A DNA stretch of 11,842 nt, taken from Thermoplasmatota archaeon (GTDB lineage: Archaea; Thermoplasmatota; JAQUQK01). The notes under the pieces were generated by a model, which did no database searches, was not told the origin of the DNA, and worked only from the letters and a program-made list of their open reading frames with translations. The stretch lies in the NCBI GenBank assembly GCA_028716125.1, contig JAQUQK010000038.1:1-11842 (forward strand), read 5' to 3'. The first letter of the stretch is position 1. Each line of letters starts with the position of its first letter. Below are positions 6,014 to 11,842 of the stretch, piece after piece. The translations under genes and the position numbers were made by a program.

Positions 6014-8761
6014 ATGGGCAGAGATCCCTCACTCAAACTCGCGGCAGGCGAATTCCGCGACCACAAATACACATATCTTGCAATTATAATCATAGTCGCC
6101 CTTTCAATGACAGTCTTCACGACGCAGAGCGCCATGAACCAGTACAACGACTACGTCACCATGCGCTCGGTGGGAATGTTTTACGGGGACGGAGTCGTCA
6201 CTACAGGCGGAACGACGATACGAAACATACTTTCAGGCGCATCCGAGATGACGGACGCGCGCCAGATTGCCGAGAAAATCAACCAGATTCCGGGATTCAA
6301 GGCAACGCCGAAAGCGGAAACTGAGGGCGCGATAAGAAACGCCATATCAAGCGATGCGGTAACCGCGTGGGGCGTAGATTTAAAGACAGACGAGAGCGTA
6401 TGCGACGTGGTTGACAAGATAATCGAAGGGTCGTATTTCGATACATCCAAGAATTACACGCAGACAGGGATGGGTAACCCTCTCGGCGCAACCGTAATGC
6501 ACAGCCCGACGCTCAGCTTCGGCATAATCGATCCGGGAACAACTCGAAACAACAATACGATACTGCCATATCCCATTATCGTGGGAAAAACATGCGCCGC
6601 TATCAATAATTTCAGATTGGGAACAGTATTCCGCGGGAGCATGCTGACAGAGGCCGCTGCCGTATATTGCGACGTCTTTTTTGAAGTGATAGGAATCTAT
6701 GAAACCGACAAGCCGCTGGTAGAGACGCTTTTCTACGTGGTTCCGATTGAATCGGCGCAGGAGATACACGGCTGGGATTACAATACGGCAAACTATATCT
6801 GCATAGACACTCCCGATGGAATGAGCGACGCAAATGTAAGGGAAGCGCTTGCACCCGTAATCGGCGACAGGGTGTTCTATTCCAGGATGGACCTCAAAAA
6901 CGCGCTGGAAGGCAATCTGAACGTAATCGGGCAGACTATACTGAATACGACGATAATCGCATCGCTTCTGCTTGCCACTGCTGCGGTCAAATTCGTGATG
7001 GATTCAATCATAATTCGCAAGAGCAGGGAAATAGGAACGCTGAAGGCGCTTGGCGCGCGCGACAGGGTCGTTGTAAAAATATTCCTGTATCAGGCGATTT
7101 TCATAGGATTGCTTGCCGGCGGCCTGGGGCTTGCCATTGCGGCGGGGCTGATGAAAATAATATCCGCTTATGGCGTGACTCTTACGTATTCCCTTGGAGC
7201 GGAGATGAAGGTAAAATTCATTCTGACTGAGGCAATTGCCGCGACCGCGATTGCCCTCCCGCTTGTAACGTCAATTCTTGCATCGATACTCCCTTGCAGA
7301 AGGGTCGCGTCCCTCTCGCCTGTCGAGGCGATACGGAGGGGCGACCTTCAGGGCGCGAAGGAGCAAAGGAAGCACGGCCCGATTGAGAAGCTGGGGGCGG
7401 CGCGCAGCAAGGCGGGGCTTGGGCCGTTCGGGCTTGCAATCAACGAGATGCACGACCACCTGGCGATATATGCCGTGGTAGTACTGGTTATAGGGGTGGC
7501 TCTTTCCGTCTTCACCCTCCAGGCTTCGTACCAGCACAACCTCGAGGAAACCGTGACGACGACCATGAAGGAGACGATATGCGCTGACGGAATGATTCTC
7601 GGCCCCGGCACCACGCCTCGCGCCATGATGGGCGGCGGATCGAAGATCGTGAATGCGGTGGGGCTTGCTGAGAACGTTTCTTCTGATACGGGGTATGCCG
7701 CTGTCGCCAGGAGCAATCACCAGGGGATGATGGTGCTTGGAAGCGCGCAGGATCCGACATATGAAGGGGCGTCCGTCTGGGGGATAAACACCAAGAATGA
7801 CGAACTTGTCTTCAGCATCAAAAAGTCGATAATAAAGGGAGGCTACTTCGACCCCAATAAAGACTATTCGCAGAATTTCCTGGGCGAGCAGGCGCAGTTG
7901 ATACCCGGCTTAAAGCTGAGCGGCCTCAGCACCACGGTCATAAACGAAATGCTTCAAGAGCCATATCCGATGATTATAGGGGACACGTGCGCAAAGGCGC
8001 ACAACCTGGACATAGGGTCTCCGCTATCCATTCTGTTTACAGACTCAGAGAAAGGAAGCCACATCGTAAGCGCGCCTTTCGTGGTGATAGGCATATACGA
8101 AACCGGCTTTGCGCTTACCGATTCATTGCTCAATTTCGTTCCAAGGGAAGCGGTCAACCAGATGGCAGGTTATAATCCGGAAGACGGGAACGCCATAGTG
8201 GTAAAGGCGCCTTCCGGAACGGACTATGCCGACATTTACGAAAAATTGAACGGTGCGGCGCCCCAGGATTACGAGTCGTTCAGCTGGCATGAAGCGGTCG
8301 TCTACATGATAGGCCCCGCCTTCGATGCAATGCTGCTGATAATTTACACGGCAATTGCGATGACTCTTACGCTGGCCGCGGTCATAATAAAATACGCCAT
8401 GGACTCCACCGTCGACAGGAAAACGAGGGAGATAGGCACGCTGAAGGCTTTCGGCGCAAGGGACAACGTGATAATAAAAATTTTCATATACCAGGGGATA
8501 GTGATCGGGATTCTTTCCGGGCTTGCCGCAGTCCTCCTGTCGTCGGCGCTGGCGTACATTATAGTCAACGTGATCCATCTCAGCACGCAGATGCCGATGG
8601 GGATGATACTTCAGGTCGGCTTCTCGGTCACCGGAACTATATTGATAATAACGCTCGTGGCTCCGCTTGTCACGGCGATTGTGGCGGCCTCGCTGCCTTC
8701 CAGGCGCGCCGCAAGGCTCTCCCCAGTGGAAGCGATAAGAAAGGGAGAATTGAACCAATGA
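6014..8761 (+). CDS. FtsX/MacB-like ABC transporter permease, tandem-duplicated single chain
   Basis: This 915-aa membrane protein belongs to the FtsX/MacB-type permease superfamily, whose members work with a LolD-like ATPase to move lipids, peptides or toxins, or as mechanotransmission devices. It consists of two homologous halves of about 467 residues. Each has one N-terminal membrane helix (about 19-38; 483-503), a large extracytoplasmic domain, then three helices (about 308-330, 354-383, 404-426; and 774-796, 821-852, 872-893), giving eight in all. The coupling motif occurs twice, EIGTLKALGARD (339-350) and EIGTLKAFGARD (806-817), and each half ends in SPVEAIR-(R/K)-G (435-443; 903-911). 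The soluble domains also match (WGVDLKTDE with WGINTKNDE, VIGIYET in both). It therefore looks like a covalent pseudo-dimer. No ATPase gene lies in the window. Its stop overlaps the mtnA start. Substrate unknown. Confidence 0.85.
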   Translation: MGRDPSLKLAAGEFRDHKYTYLAIIIIVALSMTVFTTQSAMNQYNDYVTMRSVGMFYGDGVVTTGGTTIRNILSGASEMTDARQIAEKINQIPGFKATPKAETEGAIRNAISSDAVTAWGVDLKTDESVCDVVDKIIEGSYFDTSKNYTQTGMGNPLGATVMHSPTLSFGIIDPGTTRNNNTILPYPIIVGKTCAAINNFRLGTVFRGSMLTEAAAVYCDVFFEVIGIYETDKPLVETLFYVVPIESAQEIHGWDYNTANYICIDTPDGMSDANVREALAPVIGDRVFYSRMDLKNALEGNLNVIGQTILNTTIIASLLLATAAVKFVMDSIIIRKSREIGTLKALGARDRVVVKIFLYQAIFIGLLAGGLGLAIAAGLMKIISAYGVTLTYSLGAEMKVKFILTEAIAATAIALPLVTSILASILPCRRVASLSPVEAIRRGDLQGAKEQRKHGPIEKLGAARSKAGLGPFGLAINEMHDHLAIYAVVVLVIGVALSVFTLQASYQHNLEETVTTTMKETICADGMILGPGTTPRAMMGGGSKIVNAVGLAENVSSDTGYAAVARSNHQGMMVLGSAQDPTYEGASVWGINTKNDELVFSIKKSIIKGGYFDPNKDYSQNFLGEQAQLIPGLKLSGLSTTVINEMLQEPYPMIIGDTCAKAHNLDIGSPLSILFTDSEKGSHIVSAPFVVIGIYETGFALTDSLLNFVPREAVNQMAGYNPEDGNAIVVKAPSGTDYADIYEKLNGAAPQDYESFSWHEAVVYMIGPAFDAMLLIIYTAIAMTLTLAAVIIKYAMDSTVDRKTREIGTLKAFGARDNVIIKIFIYQGIVIGILSGLAAVLLSSALAYIIVNVIHLSTQMPMGMILQVGFSVTGTILIITLVAPLVTAIVAASLPSRRAARLSPVEAIRKGELNQ

Positions 8762-9744
8762 TGATTTCAGGAAAAGAATATCGCGCAGTCTGGCTGGAAA
8801 ATGGAACCATTTTCGCAATAGACCAGGCGGCGCTCCCGGGCAAATTCAAAATAATAAAAATCCGCAAATGGCAAGAAATGGTGCGAGCGATCAAGAACAT
8901 GACGATCCGCGGCGCACCTGCCATAGGTGCCGCGGCTGCTTTTGGAATGGCGATTGCACCTGAGCTTGAGTTCGAGCAGGCATACAGAGTGCTATGGGAA
9001 TCCCGCCCCACCGCCCGCGACCTTTTCACTGCGTTGGAATATATGCGGGATGCAAAGATGAAAGGCAAAAATCTCGCGGAAGTAGCTCAGGAATATGCGG
9101 ACAAAGTCGTGGAAATCTGCAAAAAAATTGGGGAGAACGGCGCACCGCTGATAAAGGACGGAATGCGCATTTTAACCCACTGCAACGCAGGCGCCCTTGC
9201 AACCATTGACTGGGGAACTGCGCTTGCGCCGATGCGCATTGCGAAGCAGCAGGGCAGGAAATTCACTGTGTTCGCTGACGAAACCCGCCCGCGTCTTCAG
9301 GGTCTGCTTACTTCATGGGAGCTTTCAAACGAGGGAATATATCACTTCATAATCGCGGACAATGCCGCTGGCCACCTTATGCGGCGCGGCGAAATCGACC
9401 TTGTAATTACGGGCACTGACCGGGTAGCAAGAAATGGCGACTGCGCAAACAAAATCGGCACTTACGAAAAGGCAGTTCTGGCGCACGAAAACGGAATCCC
9501 TTTCTACATCGCTGCACCTTCCACCACAATAGACCTAAAACTGGAATCCGGTGATTTAATTCCAATAGAGGAGCGCAGCGAGGAAGAAGTCTTGAACTTT
9601 GCAGGAAAGCGCATCGCCCCGCCCGGCGCAAAGGCGCGAAATCCCGCATTCGATGTCACGCCTGCCAAATACATAACTGGAATCATTACGGAAAAGGGAA
9701 TTTTCCGGCCTTGCGAAATCGCCTCCTCCTTCAACAAACTTTAA
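8758..9744 (+). CDS. mtnA: S-methyl-5-thioribose-1-phosphate isomerase (aIF2B-like family)
   Basis: MtnA isomerises methylthioribose-1-phosphate to methylthioribulose-1-phosphate in methionine salvage, or the 5-deoxyribose analogue in related pathways. The 328-aa protein carries RGAPAIG (51-57), THCNAGALAT with the catalytic Cys C142, VFADETRPRLQG, the catalytic Asp D221 in GTDRVARNGDCANKIGTY, and PSTTID. The NGDxANKIGTY form favours MtnA over ribose-1,5-bisphosphate isomerase or eIF2B regulatory subunits, which share the fold; residual doubt concerns the exact sugar phosphate. It starts inside the last codons of the permease (ATGA overlap), with GGGAG at 8743-8747 upstream. ATG 8761, one codon on, is an equal alternative. 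No other methionine-salvage gene is visible, and the link to a permease is unexplained. Confidence 0.9.
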   Translation: MMISGKEYRAVWLENGTIFAIDQAALPGKFKIIKIRKWQEMVRAIKNMTIRGAPAIGAAAAFGMAIAPELEFEQAYRVLWESRPTARDLFTALEYMRDAKMKGKNLAEVAQEYADKVVEICKKIGENGAPLIKDGMRILTHCNAGALATIDWGTALAPMRIAKQQGRKFTVFADETRPRLQGLLTSWELSNEGIYHFIIADNAAGHLMRRGEIDLVITGTDRVARNGDCANKIGTYEKAVLAHENGIPFYIAAPSTTIDLKLESGDLIPIEERSEEEVLNFAGKRIAPPGAKARNPAFDVTPAKYITGIITEKGIFRPCEIASSFNKL

Positions 9745-9788
9745 AGGCATTTTCGGGATACGAGAGGCCAACAGGTGATTGATTGAAA

Positions 9789-10400
9789 ATGAATAATGTA
9801 TTTGCGGCATTCTGTCTTATTGCTGTTTGCGGCTTCCTGGTGTCTGCCGGCGCGATTGCGCAATCGGGCGGAAACGCAAGTTTCACTGGAAACTTCAGCA
9901 GTTCCGGCACTGAAAAAATCACGATTGGTGCGGAAGTCAACGTGACATCGCCAGGTGAATATGCCATAAATTGCTCGTTTGGCGGCGTTACTGCGGCAAG
10001 CGCGAATCTCGGAAATCTGAGCGCAGGCATCGCGCTGGCGCATGTTGAGGTCGCAGCTGATAATGCAGGAAAAAGCGCAACACTTGAATTATATAAGATC
10101 GAGTCCGGCAACTGGACGCTTTGCGATTCCGGAGTATATAACATTCCGGCGCCCACAAGCGGACTGGACATGCTTCAAATATATCTTATCGCAGGGGCGG
10201 GAATAGTTCTTGTCGCCGCCGTTGCGCTCATGCTTGTGATGAAAAGCAGGCGCTCCAAGGCAGTAAAGGAAATAGTAGAAACGTCTTTCCGCCTGCGCTG
10301 CCCGGCATGCAAGCAGGAATTCATAGTCAACGACACCGGAATTCGCCCGCTTGTCGGCAAGTGCCCGCACTGCGGAAAGTCGGGAACAGTGAAAAAGTAA
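9789..10400 (+). CDS. Signal-peptide, membrane-anchored protein with C-terminal zinc ribbon
   Basis: I do not recognise the family of this 203-aa protein. It has a hydrophobic N-terminal signal or anchor (MNNVFAAFCLIAVCGFLVSA) and an Asn/Ser/Thr/Gly-rich extracytoplasmic domain (about 25-130) that may be a small beta-sandwich and holds several possible N-glycosylation sequons. A second membrane helix follows (about 136-158, IYLIAGAGIVLVAAVALMLVM), then a basic stop-transfer stretch, then a cytoplasmic zinc ribbon with C171, C174, C192 and C195 (CPAC...CPHCG). The same ribbon spacing occurs in the 88-aa protein at 10864. AGGTGA (9773-9778) is a strong ribosome-binding site. ATG 9789 lies 10 nt after it; TTG 9783 lies 4 nt after it and would add a Lys to the signal peptide, so the start is uncertain by two codons. 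It follows mtnA by 44 bp and is probably co-transcribed. Confidence 0.75.
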   Translation: MNNVFAAFCLIAVCGFLVSAGAIAQSGGNASFTGNFSSSGTEKITIGAEVNVTSPGEYAINCSFGGVTAASANLGNLSAGIALAHVEVAADNAGKSATLELYKIESGNWTLCDSGVYNIPAPTSGLDMLQIYLIAGAGIVLVAAVALMLVMKSRRSKAVKEIVETSFRLRCPACKQEFIVNDTGIRPLVGKCPHCGKSGTVKK

Positions 10401-10417
10401 TCTCTTCTCACTTTTTC
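10391..10417. terminator. Possible bidirectional terminator between convergent genes
   Basis: GAAAAAGT (10391-10398) pairs with ACTTTTTC (10410-10417) over an 11-nt loop, spanning the gap between the convergent zinc-ribbon and membrane-protein genes. Each strand ends in a short T run, which archaeal RNA polymerase can use to terminate. The stem is A/T-rich and weak. Confidence 0.35.
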
Positions 10418-10421
10418 CAAT

Positions 10422-10814
10422 CTAGTTTTGCTTTGGCTTTTTGTCGCGCATCGTTGCCAGAATTGCAATGTTGAGCGCCAGCAGCGGAATGCCCACGGGC
10501 GCCGTCGCCCCAAGCCCCGCAAGGATGAACGCTACGGGCAATTGGAAAATCGCGTTGAAGTAAAAATAGCCCTTGCGCTTCACTTTTGCAAGAAGCAAGA
10601 TGGTATTTATGACAGACAAAAGAGCAAGCGCTCCCGCAATACCGAACAGCACGTAATGCGCAGGCTCATCAACCCATTTGCCGTAGCTTGTGGACATCAA
10701 GACAGCGCCAATCGGGATCAACGGTATGTCGCGGATATACTGCATAATTCTGTTGGCGCGCTGTTTTCTGGAGAATTTTGGCTTTTCGTGCAATTGTGTT
10801 GGCTTTTCGTCCAT
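10422..10814 (-). CDS. Small multi-spanning membrane protein, unknown function
   Basis: This 130-aa protein has a charged, basic N-terminal tail (1-25) followed by three or four hydrophobic segments (about 28-43, 53-77, 84-103, 105-121) and a Lys-rich C-terminus (DKKPKQN). I do not recognise a family or any catalytic motif. An in-frame ATG at 10823 would add MTF. I prefer ATG 10814 because a TATA-like box (ATTTAAAT, 10838-10845) is centred about 27 bp upstream of it, the leaderless spacing seen elsewhere in this window, whereas 10823 would lie only about 18 bp away. It diverges from the 88-aa zinc-ribbon gene and converges on the zinc-ribbon gene at 9789. Confidence 0.7.
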   Translation of the reverse strand: MDEKPTQLHEKPKFSRKQRANRIMQYIRDIPLIPIGAVLMSTSYGKWVDEPAHYVLFGIAGALALLSVINTILLLAKVKRKGYFYFNAIFQLPVAFILAGLGATAPVGIPLLALNIAILATMRDKKPKQN

Positions 10815-10837
10815 AAATGTCATATGCGCAGCAAATT

Positions 10838-10845
10838 ATTTAAAT
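10838..10845. promoter_or_regulatory. Shared palindromic TATA box for two divergent genes
   Basis: ATTTAAAT is self-complementary and lies in the middle of a 49-bp gap between divergent ATGs: 27.5 bp from the minus-strand start (10814) and 22.5 bp from the plus-strand start (10864). One box may direct leaderless transcription both ways. No Shine-Dalgarno motif precedes either start. Confidence 0.55.
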
Positions 10846-10863
10846 TTCTTCCCAATCTTTAAT

Positions 10864-11130
10864 ATGGTGATTTATTTGAGCGACATCGTGCTTTTGTTGA
10901 TTGTGGCCGCAGCGTCTTCGGGGATAACTTATATCGCGACCCGCATGTATTGTGATTCGAAACCAACTGGCAGGATTGAGGAAAAAGCGCAGTCCGAAAG
11001 CTCGCAGGTGCAAAAGGAAATCGAGATCGCTTGCGCAAACTGTAGCACAACGTTCCAGGCGAGAAATCCGAAATTCCGCCCAGCAAGCATCTCATGCCCA
11101 AGGTGCGGAAACGTCAATAGGGTCGCTTAA
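10864..11130 (+). CDS. Membrane-anchored zinc-ribbon protein (88 aa)
   Basis: The protein has one N-terminal membrane helix (about 5-25, LSDIVLLLIVAAASSGITYIA), a short charged linker (about 31-54) and a C-terminal zinc ribbon with C57, C60, C78 and C81 (CANC...CPRCG). The ribbon matches that of the 203-aa protein at 9789 in length and key positions (Phe four residues after the second Cys, an Arg-Pro pair, then CPxCG). The frame is open further upstream to 10690, but that part runs through the divergent promoter and neighbouring gene and is not used. ATG 10864 sits 22.5 bp from the shared TATA box. The pcp gene starts 16 bp downstream, so the two are probably one transcript. Function unknown; ribbon-mediated protein or nucleic-acid contact at the membrane is a guess. 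Confidence 0.75.
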   Translation: MVIYLSDIVLLLIVAAASSGITYIATRMYCDSKPTGRIEEKAQSESSQVQKEIEIACANCSTTFQARNPKFRPASISCPRCGNVNRVA

Positions 11131-11146
11131 TTCAAAACTCGGCGGA

Positions 11147-11737
11147 GTGAATTCTATCAAAATTTTAATCACTGGCTTCCAGCCATTCGGCGACGTAAAA
11201 GTCAACCCTTCAGAGCGTCTTGCAAAACATCTTGCGGCGCAAAAAATTGATGGCGCAGAAATCCGGTCAATTATTCTTCCAGTCACGCTTGACTGCCGCA
11301 AAATTGTGGAAAATGCGCTCAAATCCGAAAAATTCAACGCAGTAATCCATTTCGGCGTTGCCGCAAAGCGCGAACAAATAACACCTGAACTTGTAGCGAT
11401 AAACTGCCTCGACTTTGACATCCCGGACAACGACGGCAAGGTTTTCCACGACGAAAAAATAGAGAAGCGCGGCCCAGCCGCATATTTTGCAACCCTGCCC
11501 AACCGCGCAATCGCAGAGGCGCTCAAATGCGCAGGCTTTGCATCTTTGGTCTCAACTACGGCCGGGACTTATCTTTGCAATTATCTGATGTATTCCACAT
11601 TGCATCTTCTAGGGAAAAAGCGCAGGAAAATTCCGGCGGGATTCATCCATCTGCCGCCGCTTGAAAAACTGCCAGAGGAAAAATTGTTTGATGCCGGAAA
11701 GTTAATTTTGCAGGAAATTGCCCGTAAAATCCAATGA
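11147..11737 (+). CDS. pcp: Pyroglutamyl peptidase I (pyrrolidone-carboxylate peptidase)
   Basis: This family C15 cysteine peptidase removes N-terminal pyroglutamate from peptides in the cytoplasm. The 196-aa protein has KILITGFQPFGD at its start, E81 in ITPELVAINCLDFDIPDN, C144 in STTAGTYLCN and H168 in AGFIHLPP, which is the full Glu/Cys/His triad. With the GTG start at 11147 these fall at the canonical 81/144/168 positions, which supports that start. The codon where most Pcp proteins begin (the usual MKIL) is ATC here, so GTG three codons upstream is the only sensible initiator, and GGCGGA abuts it directly. It probably shares a transcript with the 88-aa zinc-ribbon gene. The longer open frame back to 10952 overlaps that gene in another frame and is not used. 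Confidence 0.9.
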   Translation: MNSIKILITGFQPFGDVKVNPSERLAKHLAAQKIDGAEIRSIILPVTLDCRKIVENALKSEKFNAVIHFGVAAKREQITPELVAINCLDFDIPDNDGKVFHDEKIEKRGPAAYFATLPNRAIAEALKCAGFASLVSTTAGTYLCNYLMYSTLHLLGKKRRKIPAGFIHLPPLEKLPEEKLFDAGKLILQEIARKIQ

Positions 11738-11745
11738 CTTTAACA

Positions 11746-11753
11746 TTTATAAC
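11746..11753 (+). promoter_or_regulatory. TATA box of the serA-like gene
   Basis: TTTATAAC is centred 25.5 bp upstream of the ATG at 11775, again predicting a leaderless transcript. It lies directly after the pcp stop codon. Confidence 0.6.
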
Positions 11754-11774
11754 TCCTGATTTGATGCCCGTTCG

Positions 11775-11842
11775 ATGCCTATGAAGATTCTCGTAAACGA
11801 CGCGATTTCTGAAGAAGGGCTGGCGGCGCTTCGCAAGGAGCA
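11775..11842 (+). CDS. serA: D-3-phosphoglycerate dehydrogenase N-terminus (3'-truncated)
   Basis: Only 22 full codons are visible before the window ends. The translation MPMKILVNDAISEEGLAAL resembles the start of archaeal and bacterial SerA proteins (MKVLVxDxxSEEGxxxL), which oxidise 3-phosphoglycerate in the first step of serine synthesis. Related 2-hydroxyacid dehydrogenases share this beginning, so the exact substrate is uncertain. ATG 11775 is preferred over ATG 11781 because of its 25.5-bp distance from the TATA box; no Shine-Dalgarno motif is seen. Confidence 0.65.
   Translation, partial: MPMKILVNDAISEEGLAALRKE

Noticed and set aside
8123..8818. 231-aa minus-strand open frame opposite the permease end and mtnA start
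   Set aside because: It is antisense to two well-supported genes, is rich in Arg/His/Tyr as expected from a shadow frame, and shows no family motif.
9739..9747. CTTTAAAGG as a promoter for the 203-aa zinc-ribbon gene
   Set aside because: It overlaps the mtnA stop and is only a weak TATA match. The gene has a strong Shine-Dalgarno sequence and a 44-bp gap, so read-through from mtnA is the simpler view.
10690..10863. Upstream extension of the 88-aa zinc-ribbon protein
   Set aside because: It overlaps the divergent membrane-protein gene and the shared TATA box; the membrane helix begins correctly right after ATG 10864.
10952..11146. Upstream extension of Pcp
   Set aside because: It overlaps the zinc-ribbon gene in another frame, is Arg/Ser/Gln-rich without Pcp similarity, and the GTG start gives canonical catalytic numbering.

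Overview
The window looks like an ordinary stretch of an archaeal chromosome. The archaeal signs are a Hel308-type helicase, an archaeal-style phosphoglucosamine mutase with a GEANGG sugar loop, a flavin-dependent thymidylate synthase, many small zinc-ribbon proteins, and promoters with a TATA box centred about 22-28 bp upstream of the start codon, which implies leaderless mRNAs. I see no rRNA, tRNA, CRISPR array, transposase or phage gene. I cannot fix the lineage from sequence alone; a DPANN or other uncultivated euryarchaeal-type genome is a guess.

Layout. Positions 1-2043 (+) hold a Hel308 helicase that lacks only its first few dozen codons. It meets a minus-strand operon tail to tail. 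Read from its promoter, that operon is glmM (4910-3498), a 68-aa four-cysteine protein (3495-3289) and a GT4 glycosyltransferase (3272-2040). Its likely theme is amino-sugar and cell-envelope or glycolipid synthesis. Divergent from glmM, thyX (5169-5855, +) makes dTMP. The 258 bp between glmM and thyX are the most unusual DNA here. Two identical 29-bp copies of a TATA-containing promoter flank a hairpin-rich insert with 10-bp terminal inverted repeats.

Next on the plus strand is an operon-like run. It starts with a 915-aa FtsX/MacB-like permease that is an internal tandem duplication (a single-chain pseudo-dimer). mtnA (methylthioribose-1-phosphate isomerase) overlaps it by 4 bp, and a secreted or membrane-anchored zinc-ribbon protein follows. 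A small multi-spanning membrane protein (10814-10422, -) and a second membrane-anchored zinc-ribbon protein (10864-11130, +) diverge from one compact 49-bp intergenic region with a single palindromic TATA box. Pyroglutamyl peptidase (pcp, 11147-11737, +) follows, then the first codons of a serA-like dehydrogenase with its own promoter at the right edge.

The most interesting reading joins two places. The 49-bp divergent promoter at 10815-10863 looks like the intact form of an arrangement that, at glmM/thyX, was split by an insertion or duplication, so that each gene now has its own promoter copy. The rest is mostly housekeeping: DNA repair, nucleotide synthesis, envelope sugar metabolism, methionine salvage, peptide trimming and serine synthesis.
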